A DNA stretch of 64,000 nt from Psychroflexus salarius (GCF_900129035.1 NZ_FQTW01000001.1:620001-684000), one strand, 5' to 3'. Positions 51,809 through 61,661 are shown, counted from the first letter of the stretch. Numbers and translations are program-made. Notes: a model not told the origin generated them from the sequence alone.

Positions 51809-53269
51809 ATGCAAACACCACTTCACAACTTAGAACCAAAACCCATTTGGAAAAACTTTGAAGCTATTAATGCTGTTCCGAGAGCTTCAAAAAAAGAAGA
51901 GCAAATTATACAATTTATGCTTGATTTTGGCAAGAAATTAAATCTTGAAACATTTACCGATTCTGGCCAAAATGTAATTATAAAAAAACCAGCTACTAAA
52001 GGCTTTGAAGATCGAAAAACTGTAGTCTTACAATCTCATCTAGACATGGTTCATCAAAAAAATAATGATACCAAATTCGACTTTGATACGCAAGGTATTG
52101 ATATGTATATTGATGGCGATTGGGTTAAAGCTAACGGCACAACTCTAGGTGCAGATAATGGTTTAGGCGTTGCCACAATCATGGCTATTTTAGAGTCTGA
52201 AGATATAGAACATCCAGCTATAGAAGCGCTTTTTACCATAGATGAAGAAACGGGTATGACTGGTGCTAAAAATTTAGAACAATCGGTTTTAAAAGGTGAT
52301 ATATTACTCAACCTAGACACTGAAGAAGATGACGAAATTGGGATTGGCTGTGCTGGTGGCGTAGATATTACTGCTACCCGATTTTACATAGAAGAATCTA
52401 TTCCTGAAAACTATCAAGCTCTAAAAATCACTGTAAAAGGTTTAAACGGAGGCCACTCTGGCATGGACATCATCAAAGGTCTTGGCAATGCTAATAAATT
52501 ATTAAACAGATTTTTATATCTCGGCCATACAAAATTTCAAATGAGACTCGCCTCTTTTGTTGGTGGTGGACTTCGAAATGCCATTCCTCGCGAAAGTGAA
52601 GCTATAATATGTATCAATAAAGATGATATTAATGCGTTTAGAGAACATTTCTTAAACTTAGTTGAAGTTATTAAAACAGAGTACAAAAATTTAGAACCTC
52701 AACTCAATATTAGCTTAACTGAAGTAAACCAACCTGAAAAAGTAATGAGTGCCGATGTAGAAGATTTATTTATTAAATCTATCTACGCTATTGCTAATGG
52801 TGTGTACAGAATGAGTCCAGATATTGAAGGTTTAGTAGAAACCTCTAACAATCTAGCTAAAATTGAAGCTAAAAACGGTAAAATTGAAGTGATGTGTTTA
52901 ACTCGCTCATCTGTTGAAAGTACAAAAGATGATTTAGCAAACTCGATTTCAAGTAGCTTAGACTTAGCCGGATTCAGTGTAGAATTATCAGGTGATTATC
53001 CAGGTTGGCAACCAAATACCGACTCTGACATTTTAAAAATCGTAGACCAAGTTTATCAAAAACAAAATGGCGAGAAAGCTAATATAGCAGCTTGTCACGC
53101 TGGTTTAGAATGTGGTATATTAGGAAGTCATTACCCTGAAATGGATATGATTTCTTTTGGACCAACTATTCGAGGCGCGCATTCGCCCGATGAACGTGCT
53201 AGCATTTCAAGCACACAGAAATTTTGGAAACTTACACTTGAAGTTTTAAAACAGATTCCTAGAAAATAA
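51809..53269 (+). CDS. pepD: beta-Ala-His / aminoacyl-histidine dipeptidase (M20 family)
   Basis: 486-residue zinc dipeptidase. Motifs: QSHLDMVHQ (first metal His/Asp), LGADNGLGVA (bridging Asp), TIDEETGMTGA (Glu base and metal Glu), CHAGLECG (His ligand region) and GPTIRGAHSPDE (His ligand). Cytosolic, with PepD-type length. Not in an operon; a terminator hairpin shared with cysM follows. Confidence 0.92.
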   Translation: MQTPLHNLEPKPIWKNFEAINAVPRASKKEEQIIQFMLDFGKKLNLETFTDSGQNVIIKKPATKGFEDRKTVVLQSHLDMVHQKNNDTKFDFDTQGIDMYIDGDWVKANGTTLGADNGLGVATIMAILESEDIEHPAIEALFTIDEETGMTGAKNLEQSVLKGDILLNLDTEEDDEIGIGCAGGVDITATRFYIEESIPENYQALKITVKGLNGGHSGMDIIKGLGNANKLLNRFLYLGHTKFQMRLASFVGGGLRNAIPRESEAIICINKDDINAFREHFLNLVEVIKTEYKNLEPQLNISLTEVNQPEKVMSADVEDLFIKSIYAIANGVYRMSPDIEGLVETSNNLAKIEAKNGKIEVMCLTRSSVESTKDDLANSISSSLDLAGFSVELSGDYPGWQPNTDSDILKIVDQVYQKQNGEKANIAACHAGLECGILGSHYPEMDMISFGPTIRGAHSPDERASISSTQKFWKLTLEVLKQIPRK

Positions 53270-53291
53270 ATTTCAAAATTTAAACTCATAT

Positions 53292-53316
53292 AAAACCCTG
53301 AAATTTTCAGGGTTTT
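53292..53316. terminator. bidirectional terminator between pepD and cysM
   Basis: AAAACCCTGAAA (53292-53303) and TTTCAGGGTTTT (53305-53316) are perfect 12-bp arms around one base. The cysM stop codon overlaps its right arm. Confidence 0.85.
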
Positions 53317-54202
53317 AATATTTAAATAAAGGTGAAGATAAATAACGGTCACCGCGATCGCAAACAATACTCACCACAACGCCTTCATCAAGTTGCTCGC
53401 ATAATTTAACAGCTGCCGTTGCGGCACCACCACTACTCATTCCAGAGAAAATCCCTTCATGAGCCGCTAGGTATCTAGCCATATCGGTTGCCTCTTTTTC
53501 GTTAACTTCAATAACTTGATCGACCTTTTTAGAATTGAAAATTTTAGGTAAATATTCTTTCGGCCATTTTCTAATTCCAGGAATTTTAGCGCCATCTTCT
53601 GGCTGAACTCCAATAATTTTAATAGAAGGATTTTGCTCTTTTAAAAAGGTTGAAGTTCCCATAATTGTGCCAGTTGTTCCCATTGAAGACACAAAATGCG
53701 TGACTTTATGTTCTGTAGCTTTCCATATTTCTGGACCTGTTGTTTTGTAATGTGCCTTCCAATTATCATCATTAGCAAATTGGTTGAAACTGTAATAATT
53801 ACCAGATTTCATCTTGTTTTCAACATAATCTCGTGAGCCAATAATACCTTCTTCAGCACTTGTTAAAGTTACTTTTGCACCATAAGCCTTCATGGTTTTT
53901 ACGCGTTCTTCGGTGGCATTTTCAGGCATGACCAACTCTAAATTTAAACCGAAAACACTTGCGATCATCGCTAAGGCAATACCTGTGTTGCCACTGGTAG
54001 GCTCAATTAAACGTGAATTTGTGGTAATCTCGCCTCGTTTTAAAGCTTCATTAATCATATTAAATGCTGCGCGATCTTTAACACTTCCACCAGGATTATG
54101 GCCTTCTAGTTTAAATAAGAGTTTGACCTTAGGGTTCTTAATAAGTGTTTTAGCTTCAACTAGTGGCGTGTTTCCCACTAAATCAATTATACTTTTATTC
54201 AT
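53315..54202 (-). CDS. cysM: cysteine synthase (CysM-type)
   Basis: Fold-type II PLP enzyme (295 aa) that forms cysteine from O-acetylserine (or O-phosphoserine) and sulfide. PLP Lys42 is in HNPGGSVKDRAA, TSGNTG is at 69-74, and the C-terminal GIFSGMSSGGA and VCDRGDRYLS segments are typical of CysM/CysK. It follows cysE with 1 base between, so this is the cell's cysteine-synthesis pair, separate from the cysteate-like enzyme at 13319. Confidence 0.93.
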   Translation of the reverse strand: MNKSIIDLVGNTPLVEAKTLIKNPKVKLLFKLEGHNPGGSVKDRAAFNMINEALKRGEITTNSRLIEPTSGNTGIALAMIASVFGLNLELVMPENATEERVKTMKAYGAKVTLTSAEEGIIGSRDYVENKMKSGNYYSFNQFANDDNWKAHYKTTGPEIWKATEHKVTHFVSSMGTTGTIMGTSTFLKEQNPSIKIIGVQPEDGAKIPGIRKWPKEYLPKIFNSKKVDQVIEVNEKEATDMARYLAAHEGIFSGMSSGGAATAAVKLCEQLDEGVVVSIVCDRGDRYLSSPLFKY

Positions 54203-54203
54203 C

Positions 54204-54995
54204 TTACTTAGATTTTATTTGGATCTGTGGCTTATGGGTTACCAACGAGTTATCTTCAACAGAAGAAGTTAGCCAAACGTTTCCTCCGATGGTACTATTT
54301 TTACCAATAACTGTTTTTCCCCCTAAAATAGTTGCATTAGCGTAAATAGTAACGTCACTTTCAATTGTTGGATGTCGTTTTTTATTAATCATATTTTTAT
54401 CAACAGAAAGTGCACCAAGTGTCACGCCTTGATAGATTTTTACGCGGTCTTTTATAACCGACGTTTCACCTATAACAACACCAGTAGCATGGTCTACAAA
54501 AAAAGGGACACCAATTTTTGCGGCTGGGTTTATATCAGTTCCGGTAAGCGTATGAGCAGATTCAGACATTAGTCGAGGTACTAAAGGCAATCCGAATTTT
54601 TGAAGTTCATGGCTTAATCTATAAATTGCAATTGCATAAAAACCTGGATAAGATAAGTAAACTTCTTCAACAGAGTTGGCAGCTGGATCATTTTCATAAA
54701 TAAACTCGGCATCTTGATTTAATTGTTTTAAAATCTCAGGTAAACGCTGCATATATTCCGTCCATTTATCTCTGCATGGATTATCATCTTCAAAACAAAC
54801 TAAATCAGCTAAACCTTTAAATTCAAGCTCAAGTAAATTCATGTATTCTTCAACATTAATACTTTTGTCAAAGAGTGTTAAGAACAAAGTCTTTGTAAAA
54901 GTTTCGGTCTTTTCTTTAATTTTATACAAGCATGAAACCTTATTTTTTTCAGTTTCTATGTTTTGGATAATTGTTTGTCGTTCTGTATTACTCAA
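54204..54995 (-). CDS. cysE: serine O-acetyltransferase
   Basis: 263-residue acetyl-CoA enzyme that activates serine for cysteine synthesis. N-terminal helical domain, then the left-handed beta-helix with hexapeptide repeats ([48 protein letters not shown]). The catalytic His lies in the FVDHATG segment. It lacks the very long N-terminus of some plant forms. First gene of the cysE-cysM operon. Confidence 0.93.
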   Translation of the reverse strand: MSNTERQTIIQNIETEKNKVSCLYKIKEKTETFTKTLFLTLFDKSINVEEYMNLLELEFKGLADLVCFEDDNPCRDKWTEYMQRLPEILKQLNQDAEFIYENDPAANSVEEVYLSYPGFYAIAIYRLSHELQKFGLPLVPRLMSESAHTLTGTDINPAAKIGVPFFVDHATGVVIGETSVIKDRVKIYQGVTLGALSVDKNMINKKRHPTIESDVTIYANATILGGKTVIGKNSTIGGNVWLTSSVEDNSLVTHKPQIQIKSK

Positions 54996-55005
54996 CTTTT
55001 TTATA

Positions 55006-55013
55006 CAAATTTA
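55006..55013 (-). promoter_or_regulatory. -7 promoter element TAAATTTG for cysE-cysM
   Basis: Exact TAnnTTTG on the minus strand, 10 bases before the cysE start. Confidence 0.55.
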
Positions 55014-55088
55014 GGATTTGCAACTGCCTAATACTTTAAAATTTGCATAAAATTAGGCTAAGACTTGGTTTAAACTCATTGAGTATTG

Positions 55089-55096
55089 CATTTTTG
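55089..55096 (+). promoter_or_regulatory. near-consensus -7 element CATTTTTG, 4 bases before the start
   Basis: 7 of 8 matches to TAnnTTTG with exactly four bases to the ATG at 55101, the spacing also seen at 5138 and 17020. Confidence 0.4.
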
Positions 55097-55100
55097 GAGC

Positions 55101-56156
55101 ATGAAAATACATAATGTTATTATAGTTGGTGGTGGCTTAAGCGGTCTATCACTTGCCTATTATTTAGAACAACATGCCATAAATTACAAACTATTAGAAG
55201 GCAGAAATCGACTTGGTGGGCGGATTTTCACAATTACTAAAAATGGTTTTCCTTTTGAAATGGGTGCGACTTGGTTTGCTGAGAAACACGAGCGTTTAAT
55301 GGCGCTTGTTAAAGATTTAAAGATTGGCTACAAACCACAAGTCAATGGTGAAAAGGCACTCGTTGACCAGCGCCCATTTGGTTCATTAGGATTTATAAAT
55401 ATTCCTTCATCTGAAGAAGCAACATATAAGTTTACTAAAGGAAGCTTTAGTCTTATTGAAGCTTTGTCAGAAAAAATCCCATCTCAAAAAATTCAGCTGA
55501 ATTGCAGGGTTAACACGATCAAACAAGAATCTGATTATATTGAAGTGAATAGTGATTCAGAAAGCTTTAAAGCACAGAAAGTTATGGTTTGCTTACCGCC
55601 AAACTTAAGTCAATCGATTAATTTTCAACCTGCTTTAAAAACAAGTTTTAAAAATACACTTCATCAAACACATACTTGGATGGGTAATTCAGTTAAAATT
55701 GCTATTGAGTATGAAACTGATTTTTGGAGTAGCGATGGTTTTTGCGGTAGTATTTTCTCGAACCAACAAGTTATACAAGAAATGTATCAACACAACAACG
55801 ATAAAAACTTTGGGTTAGTTGGTTTTATCAATCAAAAATTCAACAACCTATCCATAAACAATTTAAAAGAGAAAGCAATAAAACAGCTCGTAGGATATTT
55901 TGGTGAGGCTGCAAAAAACTATAAAGAAATTACAATCTTAAATTGGCATAATGAAACATTAACCACTTCAAAACACAATCAAAATCTAATACCTCATCAA
56001 ACTAATGGTGCGAAAAGTCTACGAGAACCTAAATGGAAAAATAAGCTCTGGTTTGGGGCTTCTGAAACAGCCGAAAAAAATCCAGGTTACATGAATGGTG
56101 CTGTCGTTAGAGCTGAAGAGCTCGCTGAACTTTTAATTAAAGAAATTAAGGATTAA
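55101..56156 (+). CDS. FAD-dependent amine oxidase family protein
   Basis: About 351-residue flavoprotein of the flavin amine oxidase group. N-terminal FAD site VIIVGGGLSGLSLAYYLEQ, then RNRLGGRIFTI (FAD ribose and pyrophosphate) and the C-terminal GYMNGAVVRAEELAELL (flavin end). It is shorter than monoamine oxidases (about 450-500 aa) but the fold ends are complete. Substrate unknown. Divergent from cysE. The ATG at 55101 is chosen because the TTG upstream lies within the -7 element. Confidence 0.85.
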   Translation: MKIHNVIIVGGGLSGLSLAYYLEQHAINYKLLEGRNRLGGRIFTITKNGFPFEMGATWFAEKHERLMALVKDLKIGYKPQVNGEKALVDQRPFGSLGFINIPSSEEATYKFTKGSFSLIEALSEKIPSQKIQLNCRVNTIKQESDYIEVNSDSESFKAQKVMVCLPPNLSQSINFQPALKTSFKNTLHQTHTWMGNSVKIAIEYETDFWSSDGFCGSIFSNQQVIQEMYQHNNDKNFGLVGFINQKFNNLSINNLKEKAIKQLVGYFGEAAKNYKEITILNWHNETLTTSKHNQNLIPHQTNGAKSLREPKWKNKLWFGASETAEKNPGYMNGAVVRAEELAELLIKEIKD

Positions 56157-56191
56157 ATAAAAAAACTTAAGCTAATTATAAACCTTTTTTT

Positions 56192-56231
56192 AAAAAAATC
56201 GCCAGTTTATTTAAAAACAGAACTGGCGATT
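56192..56231 (-). terminator. hairpin terminator downstream of hemL
   Basis: AATCGCCAGTT (56197-56207) pairs with AACTGGCGATT (56221-56231) around a 13-base loop. The adjacent run of A at 56192-56198 gives a T-tail on the minus strand. It lies 110 bases after the hemL stop. The rest of the 56157-56342 gap shows nothing I recognise. Confidence 0.7.
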
Positions 56232-56342
56232 ACAATTATAGAAGATGTGAATTTTGATAATGTGGTTTATGTCTTATATTAAATATAATCAATCTTATAT
56301 CTAACCCGATTTATTGATTAGAAAATCTATTCTGGCCTGAAA

Positions 56343-57632
56343 CTACTTCAAATCTGGAGCCAAATCATCTAAAGCTTCAATGGTGTGATCTAAATCTGCA
56401 TAAGATAATGCATTGTTTAAAAAATAACTTTCAAATGCACTTGGAGGCAAATAAATTCCGCGGTCTAGCATGCCATGAAAATAGGTTTTAAACTTACTAT
56501 TATTTCCTTTTGCTGCCGATTCAAAATCAACAACCGGTTCATCTGTAAAATGAACAGAAATCATGGAGCCACAGCGGTTAATTTGATGGGTTATCTCGTG
56601 GTTAGTTAAAACTTTAGCTATGCCTTCATGAAGATAAGCTGTTTTTTGAGCTAGTTCGTCAAAGATTTCTGGTTTAGAATTAAGCTCTGTAAGCATTGCT
56701 AAACCGGCTGCCATTGCTAAAGGGTTTCCACTTAAAGTTCCTGCTTGATAAACTGGACCTTCTGGTGCTAGATGAGCCATAATTTCTTGACGCGCTGCAA
56801 AAGCACCGACAGGCAAACCACCACCGACTACTTTTCCAAATGTAACTATATCAGCCTTAACACCTAATAATTCTTGAACACCACCAGGTGCTAACCTAAA
56901 GCCAGTCATTACTTCATCAAACACCAATAAAATACTGTGCGTATCACACAGCTCACGAAGTTGTTCTAAGAAATCGTTTTGAGGTAAAATACAACCCATG
57001 TTACCTGGAACGGGTTCTATTATAATACAAGCTATTTCATCTTCATTAGCTTTAACTAAAGATTTTACGCTATCTATATCATTATAATTGGCTAGTAAAG
57101 TATCTTTAGCTGTTCCTTTGGTAACACCAGGTGAATTTGGAGCGCCAAAAGTCACCGCACCACTACCGGCTTGAATTAAAAAAGAATCACTATGACCGTG
57201 ATAACAGCCCGCAAATTTTATAATTTTATCTTTTTTGGTAAAGCCACGTGCTAATCTAACAGCACTCATGCAAGCTTCAGTTCCGCTATTAACAAATCGT
57301 ATTTTATCAATATTGGGCACCATTTCAACCGCTAGTTGAGCAATTTTCGTCTCAATTTCAGTAGGAATACCAAATGAAGTTCCTAGTTTTGTTTTATCAA
57401 TAAGCGCATCTACAACTGGCTGATGTGCATGACCTAAAATCATTGGACCCCAAGATGCAATGTAATCGATTAACGTATTACCATCCTCATCATATAAGTA
57501 AGCCCCTTTTGCTTTTTTAATGTAAATCGGTTCACCACCAACTGCATTAAATGCACGAACTGGTGAATTTACACCGCCAGGAATGTATTGTTTAGCTTCA
57601 TTAAAAAGTTGACTACTTCTTTTATAAATCAT
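56343..57632 (-). CDS. hemL: glutamate-1-semialdehyde 2,1-aminomutase
   Basis: PLP enzyme (429 aa) of the C5 heme pathway that makes 5-aminolevulinate. N-terminal [16 protein letters not shown] at 117-120, HGHSD, the metal/PLP segment [10 protein letters not shown], and Schiff-base Lys267 in [15 protein letters not shown]. Length is normal. Last gene of a run after the LysM glucosaminidase and the ACC deaminase-like gene (3-base gap). Confidence 0.95.
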   Translation of the reverse strand: MIYKRSSQLFNEAKQYIPGGVNSPVRAFNAVGGEPIYIKKAKGAYLYDEDGNTLIDYIASWGPMILGHAHQPVVDALIDKTKLGTSFGIPTEIETKIAQLAVEMVPNIDKIRFVNSGTEACMSAVRLARGFTKKDKIIKFAGCYHGHSDSFLIQAGSGAVTFGAPNSPGVTKGTAKDTLLANYNDIDSVKSLVKANEDEIACIIIEPVPGNMGCILPQNDFLEQLRELCDTHSILLVFDEVMTGFRLAPGGVQELLGVKADIVTFGKVVGGGLPVGAFAARQEIMAHLAPEGPVYQAGTLSGNPLAMAAGLAMLTELNSKPEIFDELAQKTAYLHEGIAKVLTNHEITHQINRCGSMISVHFTDEPVVDFESAAKGNNSKFKTYFHGMLDRGIYLPPSAFESYFLNNALSYADLDHTIEALDDLAPDLK

Positions 57633-57635
57633 ATT

Positions 57636-58469
57636 TTAATTAAGTTTTAAAAGTTGTCCTATTGAAATCGTATTAGAATTTAAACGATTAATGGTTTTTA
57701 ATTCTTCTACCGTTAAGTTAAATTTTTGAGCTATGCCATATAAAGTATCACCGGCTTTCACTCTGTAAGCATTTTCAGTTGGCTGAACTCGAATTGGTTT
57801 AGGTAAGTCTCTAACATCAATTTTACCTAACACCTCTAAATCGTATCGATGTAAATCATAACGCTCTATTAAACTAATTAATTTTCTAGGGTATGCAGGG
57901 TCTGTGGCATAACCTGCTTTTTTTAAACCTCTTGCCCACGATTTATAATCGTCTCTATCAAAATCAAATAGAAATGCATAACGTGAGCGCTCGTATAAAA
58001 ACAATGAATGATCTCTAAAAGAATACTTTGGATCTTTATACTTCCTAAAACATTCTTGTAATTCATCATCATCGTGGTACACTTTTTCACCTTGCCAGCC
58101 GTTGCATTTTATACCAAAATGATTGTTACTTTTTTGAGTTAATGGACCATTACCACTACCCGATTCTAAAATACCTTGCGCTAAAGTAATACTCGCAGGA
58201 ATGCCATACAAACGCATTTCTTCTTGAGCTATACCCGCAAAGTTATAAATGTAACGTTCTACTGGCGATAAGTTTTCAGTCGGAATTTGTTGTTCAATTT
58301 TAGGTGTTTCTGCTTCAACTGGTGTTGGTAAACTAGGCTGTACTGGTGGTGCTTGTTCTTTAATTTCAGTTGAAGTTGAAGAAGATGGCTGAGTTGTTAC
58401 GACCTTCTTTTTAGTTCCACATGAAATAACAAAAATTCCTATTAAAATTAATACACTTATTTTTTTCAT
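57636..58469 (-). CDS. LysM-containing N-acetylglucosaminidase (FlgJ/GH73-like) lipoprotein
   Basis: 277 residues: lipoprotein signal (FVISC), a Pro/Thr-rich linker, the GH73 glucosaminidase domain (residues ~65-215; catalytic Glu in LAQGILESGSGNGPL, then NNHFGIKC and YRHSL-type residues) and one C-terminal LysM domain (YRVKAGDTLYGIAQKFNLTV). Cleaves glycan strands in cell-wall turnover, and LysM binds peptidoglycan. It overlaps the ACC deaminase-like gene by 4 bases. Confidence 0.9.
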   Translation of the reverse strand: MKKISVLILIGIFVISCGTKKKVVTTQPSSSTSTEIKEQAPPVQPSLPTPVEAETPKIEQQIPTENLSPVERYIYNFAGIAQEEMRLYGIPASITLAQGILESGSGNGPLTQKSNNHFGIKCNGWQGEKVYHDDDELQECFRKYKDPKYSFRDHSLFLYERSRYAFLFDFDRDDYKSWARGLKKAGYATDPAYPRKLISLIERYDLHRYDLEVLGKIDVRDLPKPIRVQPTENAYRVKAGDTLYGIAQKFNLTVEELKTINRLNSNTISIGQLLKLN

Positions 58470-59359
58470 ATGATTTGTGGTTCATTTTTAGTAACTAAGC
58501 GCTTGTTAAAGCCTTGAATTGCTTGCAAACCGCCAGTATGAATTGCTAAAATACGAGTATTTTTAGAAAAGTGCCCAGATTTAACAAGCTCTAGCAAGCC
58601 ATACATCATTTTACCGGTATAAATCGGGTCTAAGCTGACACCATATTTCTGCTTAAAATCGTTCATAAAGTTGATTAATTCAACAGAATATTTCGCGTAA
58701 CCACCAAAATGGTAGTCTGCAAGTCTCCAATTAGATTTAGAGGTATATTTTTTAATTTCGTTATGAAAAAAGTCCCCTTTTAAAGCAGGAAATCCTAATA
58801 GATATTGTTTTGAGTTTGAGGCTTCAACTAGTCCTGAAAAGGTTCCTGAAGTTCCTAATGAACAAGCAATGACGTCAAAATCATTATCAGCCTGTGTTAA
58901 TATTTCTTGACAACCTTTAATCGCTAATTGATTTGTACCGCCTTCGGGAATTAAAAGTGCATTTTCTGACTCTAAAAGTCGATTTACTAAAGGTAAAAAT
59001 TCTTTTTTGCGATAATCGGCTCTTGACACAAAATGTAATTGCATACCATTTGAATATGCGCGTTTTAAGGTTTGATTTTCAGAAAGTGTCTTTTCAAGAT
59101 TTTGCCCAAGTTCATCACCTCTGATAATTCCAATCGACTTCAATTTAGTTAGCTTACAGGCTTCAGCCAATGCTGCAATATGATTAGAATAGGCACCGCC
59201 GAAACTTAACACTGAAGCTGATTTTTGTTGTTTAGCTTTTAATAAATTATATTTCAGTTTACGAAATTTATTGCCAGAAATATAAGGATGAATTTGGTCT
59301 TCACGCTTAAGATAAAGTTCAACACCATTAATTCGATCGATAAATTGATTTTTAGAAAT
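58466..59359 (-). CDS. ACC deaminase / D-cysteine desulfhydrase family PLP enzyme lacking a conventional start codon
   Basis: The family sequence begins at NQFIDRINGVELYLKREDQ and includes the PLP motif SGNKFRKLKYNL, all in frame with SFGGAYSNHIAALAEA downstream. Between the upstream in-frame TAG (59393-59395) and the PLP motif there is no ATG, GTG or TTG; the first is a GTG at 59212, after the PLP lysine, which would make a dead protein. The best candidate is ATT at 59359 (ATT TCT AAA AAT CAA). So it either uses a rare AUU start or has lost its start. The rest of the enzyme (EGGTNQLAIKG, LGTSGTFSGL, IHTGGLQAI) is intact. Overlaps the glucosaminidase gene by 4 bases. Confidence 0.75.
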   Translation of the reverse strand: MSKNQFIDRINGVELYLKREDQIHPYISGNKFRKLKYNLLKAKQQKSASVLSFGGAYSNHIAALAEACKLTKLKSIGIIRGDELGQNLEKTLSENQTLKRAYSNGMQLHFVSRADYRKKEFLPLVNRLLESENALLIPEGGTNQLAIKGCQEILTQADNDFDVIACSLGTSGTFSGLVEASNSKQYLLGFPALKGDFFHNEIKKYTSKSNWRLADYHFGGYAKYSVELINFMNDFKQKYGVSLDPIYTGKMMYGLLELVKSGHFSKNTRILAIHTGGLQAIQGFNKRLVTKNEPQII

Positions 59360-59422
59360 TACAGTTTTTGTGAAAAAATTATCGATTGTATTCTATTTTT
59401 GTTGTTTAATTGCTGATTTTTA

Positions 59423-59430
59423 CAAAAATA
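59423..59430 (-). promoter_or_regulatory. -7 promoter element TATTTTTG for the ACC deaminase-like gene
   Basis: Exact TAnnTTTG on the minus strand. Transcription would start near 59418, about 60 bases before the proposed ATT start, so the N-terminal coding region is transcribed. Confidence 0.45.
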
Positions 59431-59469
59431 CAAGCTATTTATTAACTTAAATATCTTATTAAAGATTAA

Positions 59470-59631
59470 ATGAGTTTTCACAACAAAAAAATTCCATTAG
59501 AAGAAGGTGATTATTACATCACCGCCGAAGGTTATCGATGTTTTACTGAGCAATATCACCTCAAACGCGGATATTGCTGTAAAAGTGGTTGTCGCCATTG
59601 TCCTTATGGATTTAATAAAAAAACAGATTAA
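59470..59631 (+). CDS. DUF5522 family small cysteine-rich protein
   Basis: 53-residue protein beginning MSFHNKKIPLEEGDYYIT. Its C-terminal half carries the DUF5522 signature YCCKSGCRHCPYGF, with five clustered cysteines or histidines that suggest metal binding (iron or zinc). It is too short for most gene callers. The hutU ATG is 5 bases after its stop, so the two are probably cotranscribed. Function unknown. Confidence 0.8.
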   Translation: MSFHNKKIPLEEGDYYITAEGYRCFTEQYHLKRGYCCKSGCRHCPYGFNKKTD

Positions 59632-59636
59632 CAATT

Positions 59637-61661
59637 ATGATTACATTTAAAGAAGAAATTTTAGAAGGCATTCCTAACAAGTTACCTCAACCTAAAACTT
59701 TAGACGAAACAATCAATCATGCACCAAAACGTAAAAAAATATTATCACCCGAAGAAGAACAATTAGCTTTGCGAAATGCGCTTCGTTATTTTGAGCCTCA
59801 ACATCATGCAGAATTAGCCAAAGAGTTTAAACACGAACTTAAAACCTATGGCAGAATTTACATGTACAGATTTAAACCTGTGCATAAAATTTATGCCCGA
59901 CCAATTGATGATTATCCTGGAAAAAGCATACAAGCTAAAGCGATTATGTTGATGATTCAAAACAATCTTGACCATGCAGTAGCACAACATCCAGACGAGC
60001 TAATTACTTATGGCGGTAATGGTGGTGTTTTTCAAAACTGGGCACAATATCGGTTAACTATGAAATATCTTGCTGAAATGACTGATGAACAAACCTTGGC
60101 CATGTATTCAGGACATCCAATGGGTTTATTTCCATCAAGTGAACAAGCACCAAGAGTTGTCGTTACTAATGGTATGGTCATTCCAAATTACTCAAAGCCT
60201 GATGATTGGGAAAAATTTAATGCTTTAGGCGTTTCACAATACGGACAAATGACAGCAGGAAGCTATATGTATATTGGTCCACAAGGTATAGTTCACGGGA
60301 CAACAATTACCGTTTTAAATGCTTTTAGAAAAATAAAAAAATCCCCTAAAGGCGGTTTATTTGTAACTGCTGGACTAGGCGGAATGAGTGGTGCACAACC
60401 CAAAGCTGGTAATATTGCTGGTTGTATTACCGTTTGTGCTGAAGTTAACCCTAAAGCAACAAAAGTAAGACATGAACAAGCTTGGGTTGATGAAGTTATT
60501 AGCGATATTAATCAGTTAGTTAAACGAGTTCAAACAGCAAAAGACCAAAAGGAAGTTGTTTCAATTGCCTATGATGGCAACATCGTTGAAGTTTGGGAAG
60601 CCTTTGATGAAGCTAACTTGCACATTGATTTAGGAAGTGACCAAACATCACTTCATAATCCATGGGCTGGCGGCTATTATCCTGTTGGCTTAACTTATGA
60701 AGAAGCCAACGAGCTCATGGCAAACGACCCTGAAAAGTTTAAATCTTATGTAAGAAAAAGCTTAATAAGACAAACTAAAGCTATTAACAAGCACACAGCA
60801 AAAGGAACATATTTTTTTGATTATGGTAATGCGTTTTTACTAGAAGCTTCTCGTGCAGGTGCTAAAATTTACCGTAATGACAAAGGTGAATTTGTTACGA
60901 AAGATGAAATTAAAAACCCAAACTCGGCCTTTGCTTACCCAAGTTACGTTCAAGATATTATGGGACCAATGTGCTTTGATTACGGTTTTGGACCCTTTCG
61001 ATGGGTTTGTGCTTCAGGAAAACCTGAAGACTTAGCTAAAACCGATCAAATTGCAACTGAAGTTTTACAAAAACTTAAAAAAGAAGCCACGCCAGACATT
61101 GAACAACAAATGCAAGATAATATCACTTGGATAAAAGGAGCTCAAGAAAATAAGTTAGTTGTAGGCTCACAAGCTAGAATACTTTATGCTGACACCGAAG
61201 GACGCATGAAAATTGCCGAAGCTTTTAATGAAGCCATTGCAAACGGCGAAATCGGTCCTGTGATTTTAGGCCGTGATCATCACGATGTATCTGGAACTGA
61301 CTCACCATACAGAGAAACTTCTAATATTTATGATGGCAGCCAATTTACCGCTGACATGGCGATACAAAATGTAATTGGAGATAGTTTTAGAGGAGCAACT
61401 TGGGTAAGTATTCATAACGGCGGTGGCGTCGGTTGGGGCGAAGTGATTAATGGTGGATTTGGCATGATACTTGAAGGTAATGAATCATCTCGACACAAGT
61501 TAAAATCGATGTTACACTGGGATGTTACCAATGGTATTTCAAGAAGAAGTTGGGCAAGAAATAGAGGTGCAATTGATACCATTAAACGAGCTATGAAGTC
61601 TGAACCTAGACTTAAAGTAACATTACCTAATTTGGTTGATGATGATTTAATTAACCCCTAA
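59637..61661 (+). CDS. hutU: urocanate hydratase
   Basis: NAD+-dependent enzyme (674 aa) of histidine degradation that converts urocanate to imidazolone propionate. Motifs GGNGGVFQNW, SGHPMGLFPSS, NGMVIPNYS, GLGGMSGAQPKAGNIAG (NAD site) and FDYGFGPFRWVCASG. It is longer than the proteobacterial form (about 550 aa), as is usual in Flavobacteria. No other hut gene is present in the window; the neighbours are DUF5522 and a DUF4136 lipoprotein. Confidence 0.93.
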   Translation: MITFKEEILEGIPNKLPQPKTLDETINHAPKRKKILSPEEEQLALRNALRYFEPQHHAELAKEFKHELKTYGRIYMYRFKPVHKIYARPIDDYPGKSIQAKAIMLMIQNNLDHAVAQHPDELITYGGNGGVFQNWAQYRLTMKYLAEMTDEQTLAMYSGHPMGLFPSSEQAPRVVVTNGMVIPNYSKPDDWEKFNALGVSQYGQMTAGSYMYIGPQGIVHGTTITVLNAFRKIKKSPKGGLFVTAGLGGMSGAQPKAGNIAGCITVCAEVNPKATKVRHEQAWVDEVISDINQLVKRVQTAKDQKEVVSIAYDGNIVEVWEAFDEANLHIDLGSDQTSLHNPWAGGYYPVGLTYEEANELMANDPEKFKSYVRKSLIRQTKAINKHTAKGTYFFDYGNAFLLEASRAGAKIYRNDKGEFVTKDEIKNPNSAFAYPSYVQDIMGPMCFDYGFGPFRWVCASGKPEDLAKTDQIATEVLQKLKKEATPDIEQQMQDNITWIKGAQENKLVVGSQARILYADTEGRMKIAEAFNEAIANGEIGPVILGRDHHDVSGTDSPYRETSNIYDGSQFTADMAIQNVIGDSFRGATWVSIHNGGGVGWGEVINGGFGMILEGNESSRHKLKSMLHWDVTNGISRRSWARNRGAIDTIKRAMKSEPRLKVTLPNLVDDDLINP

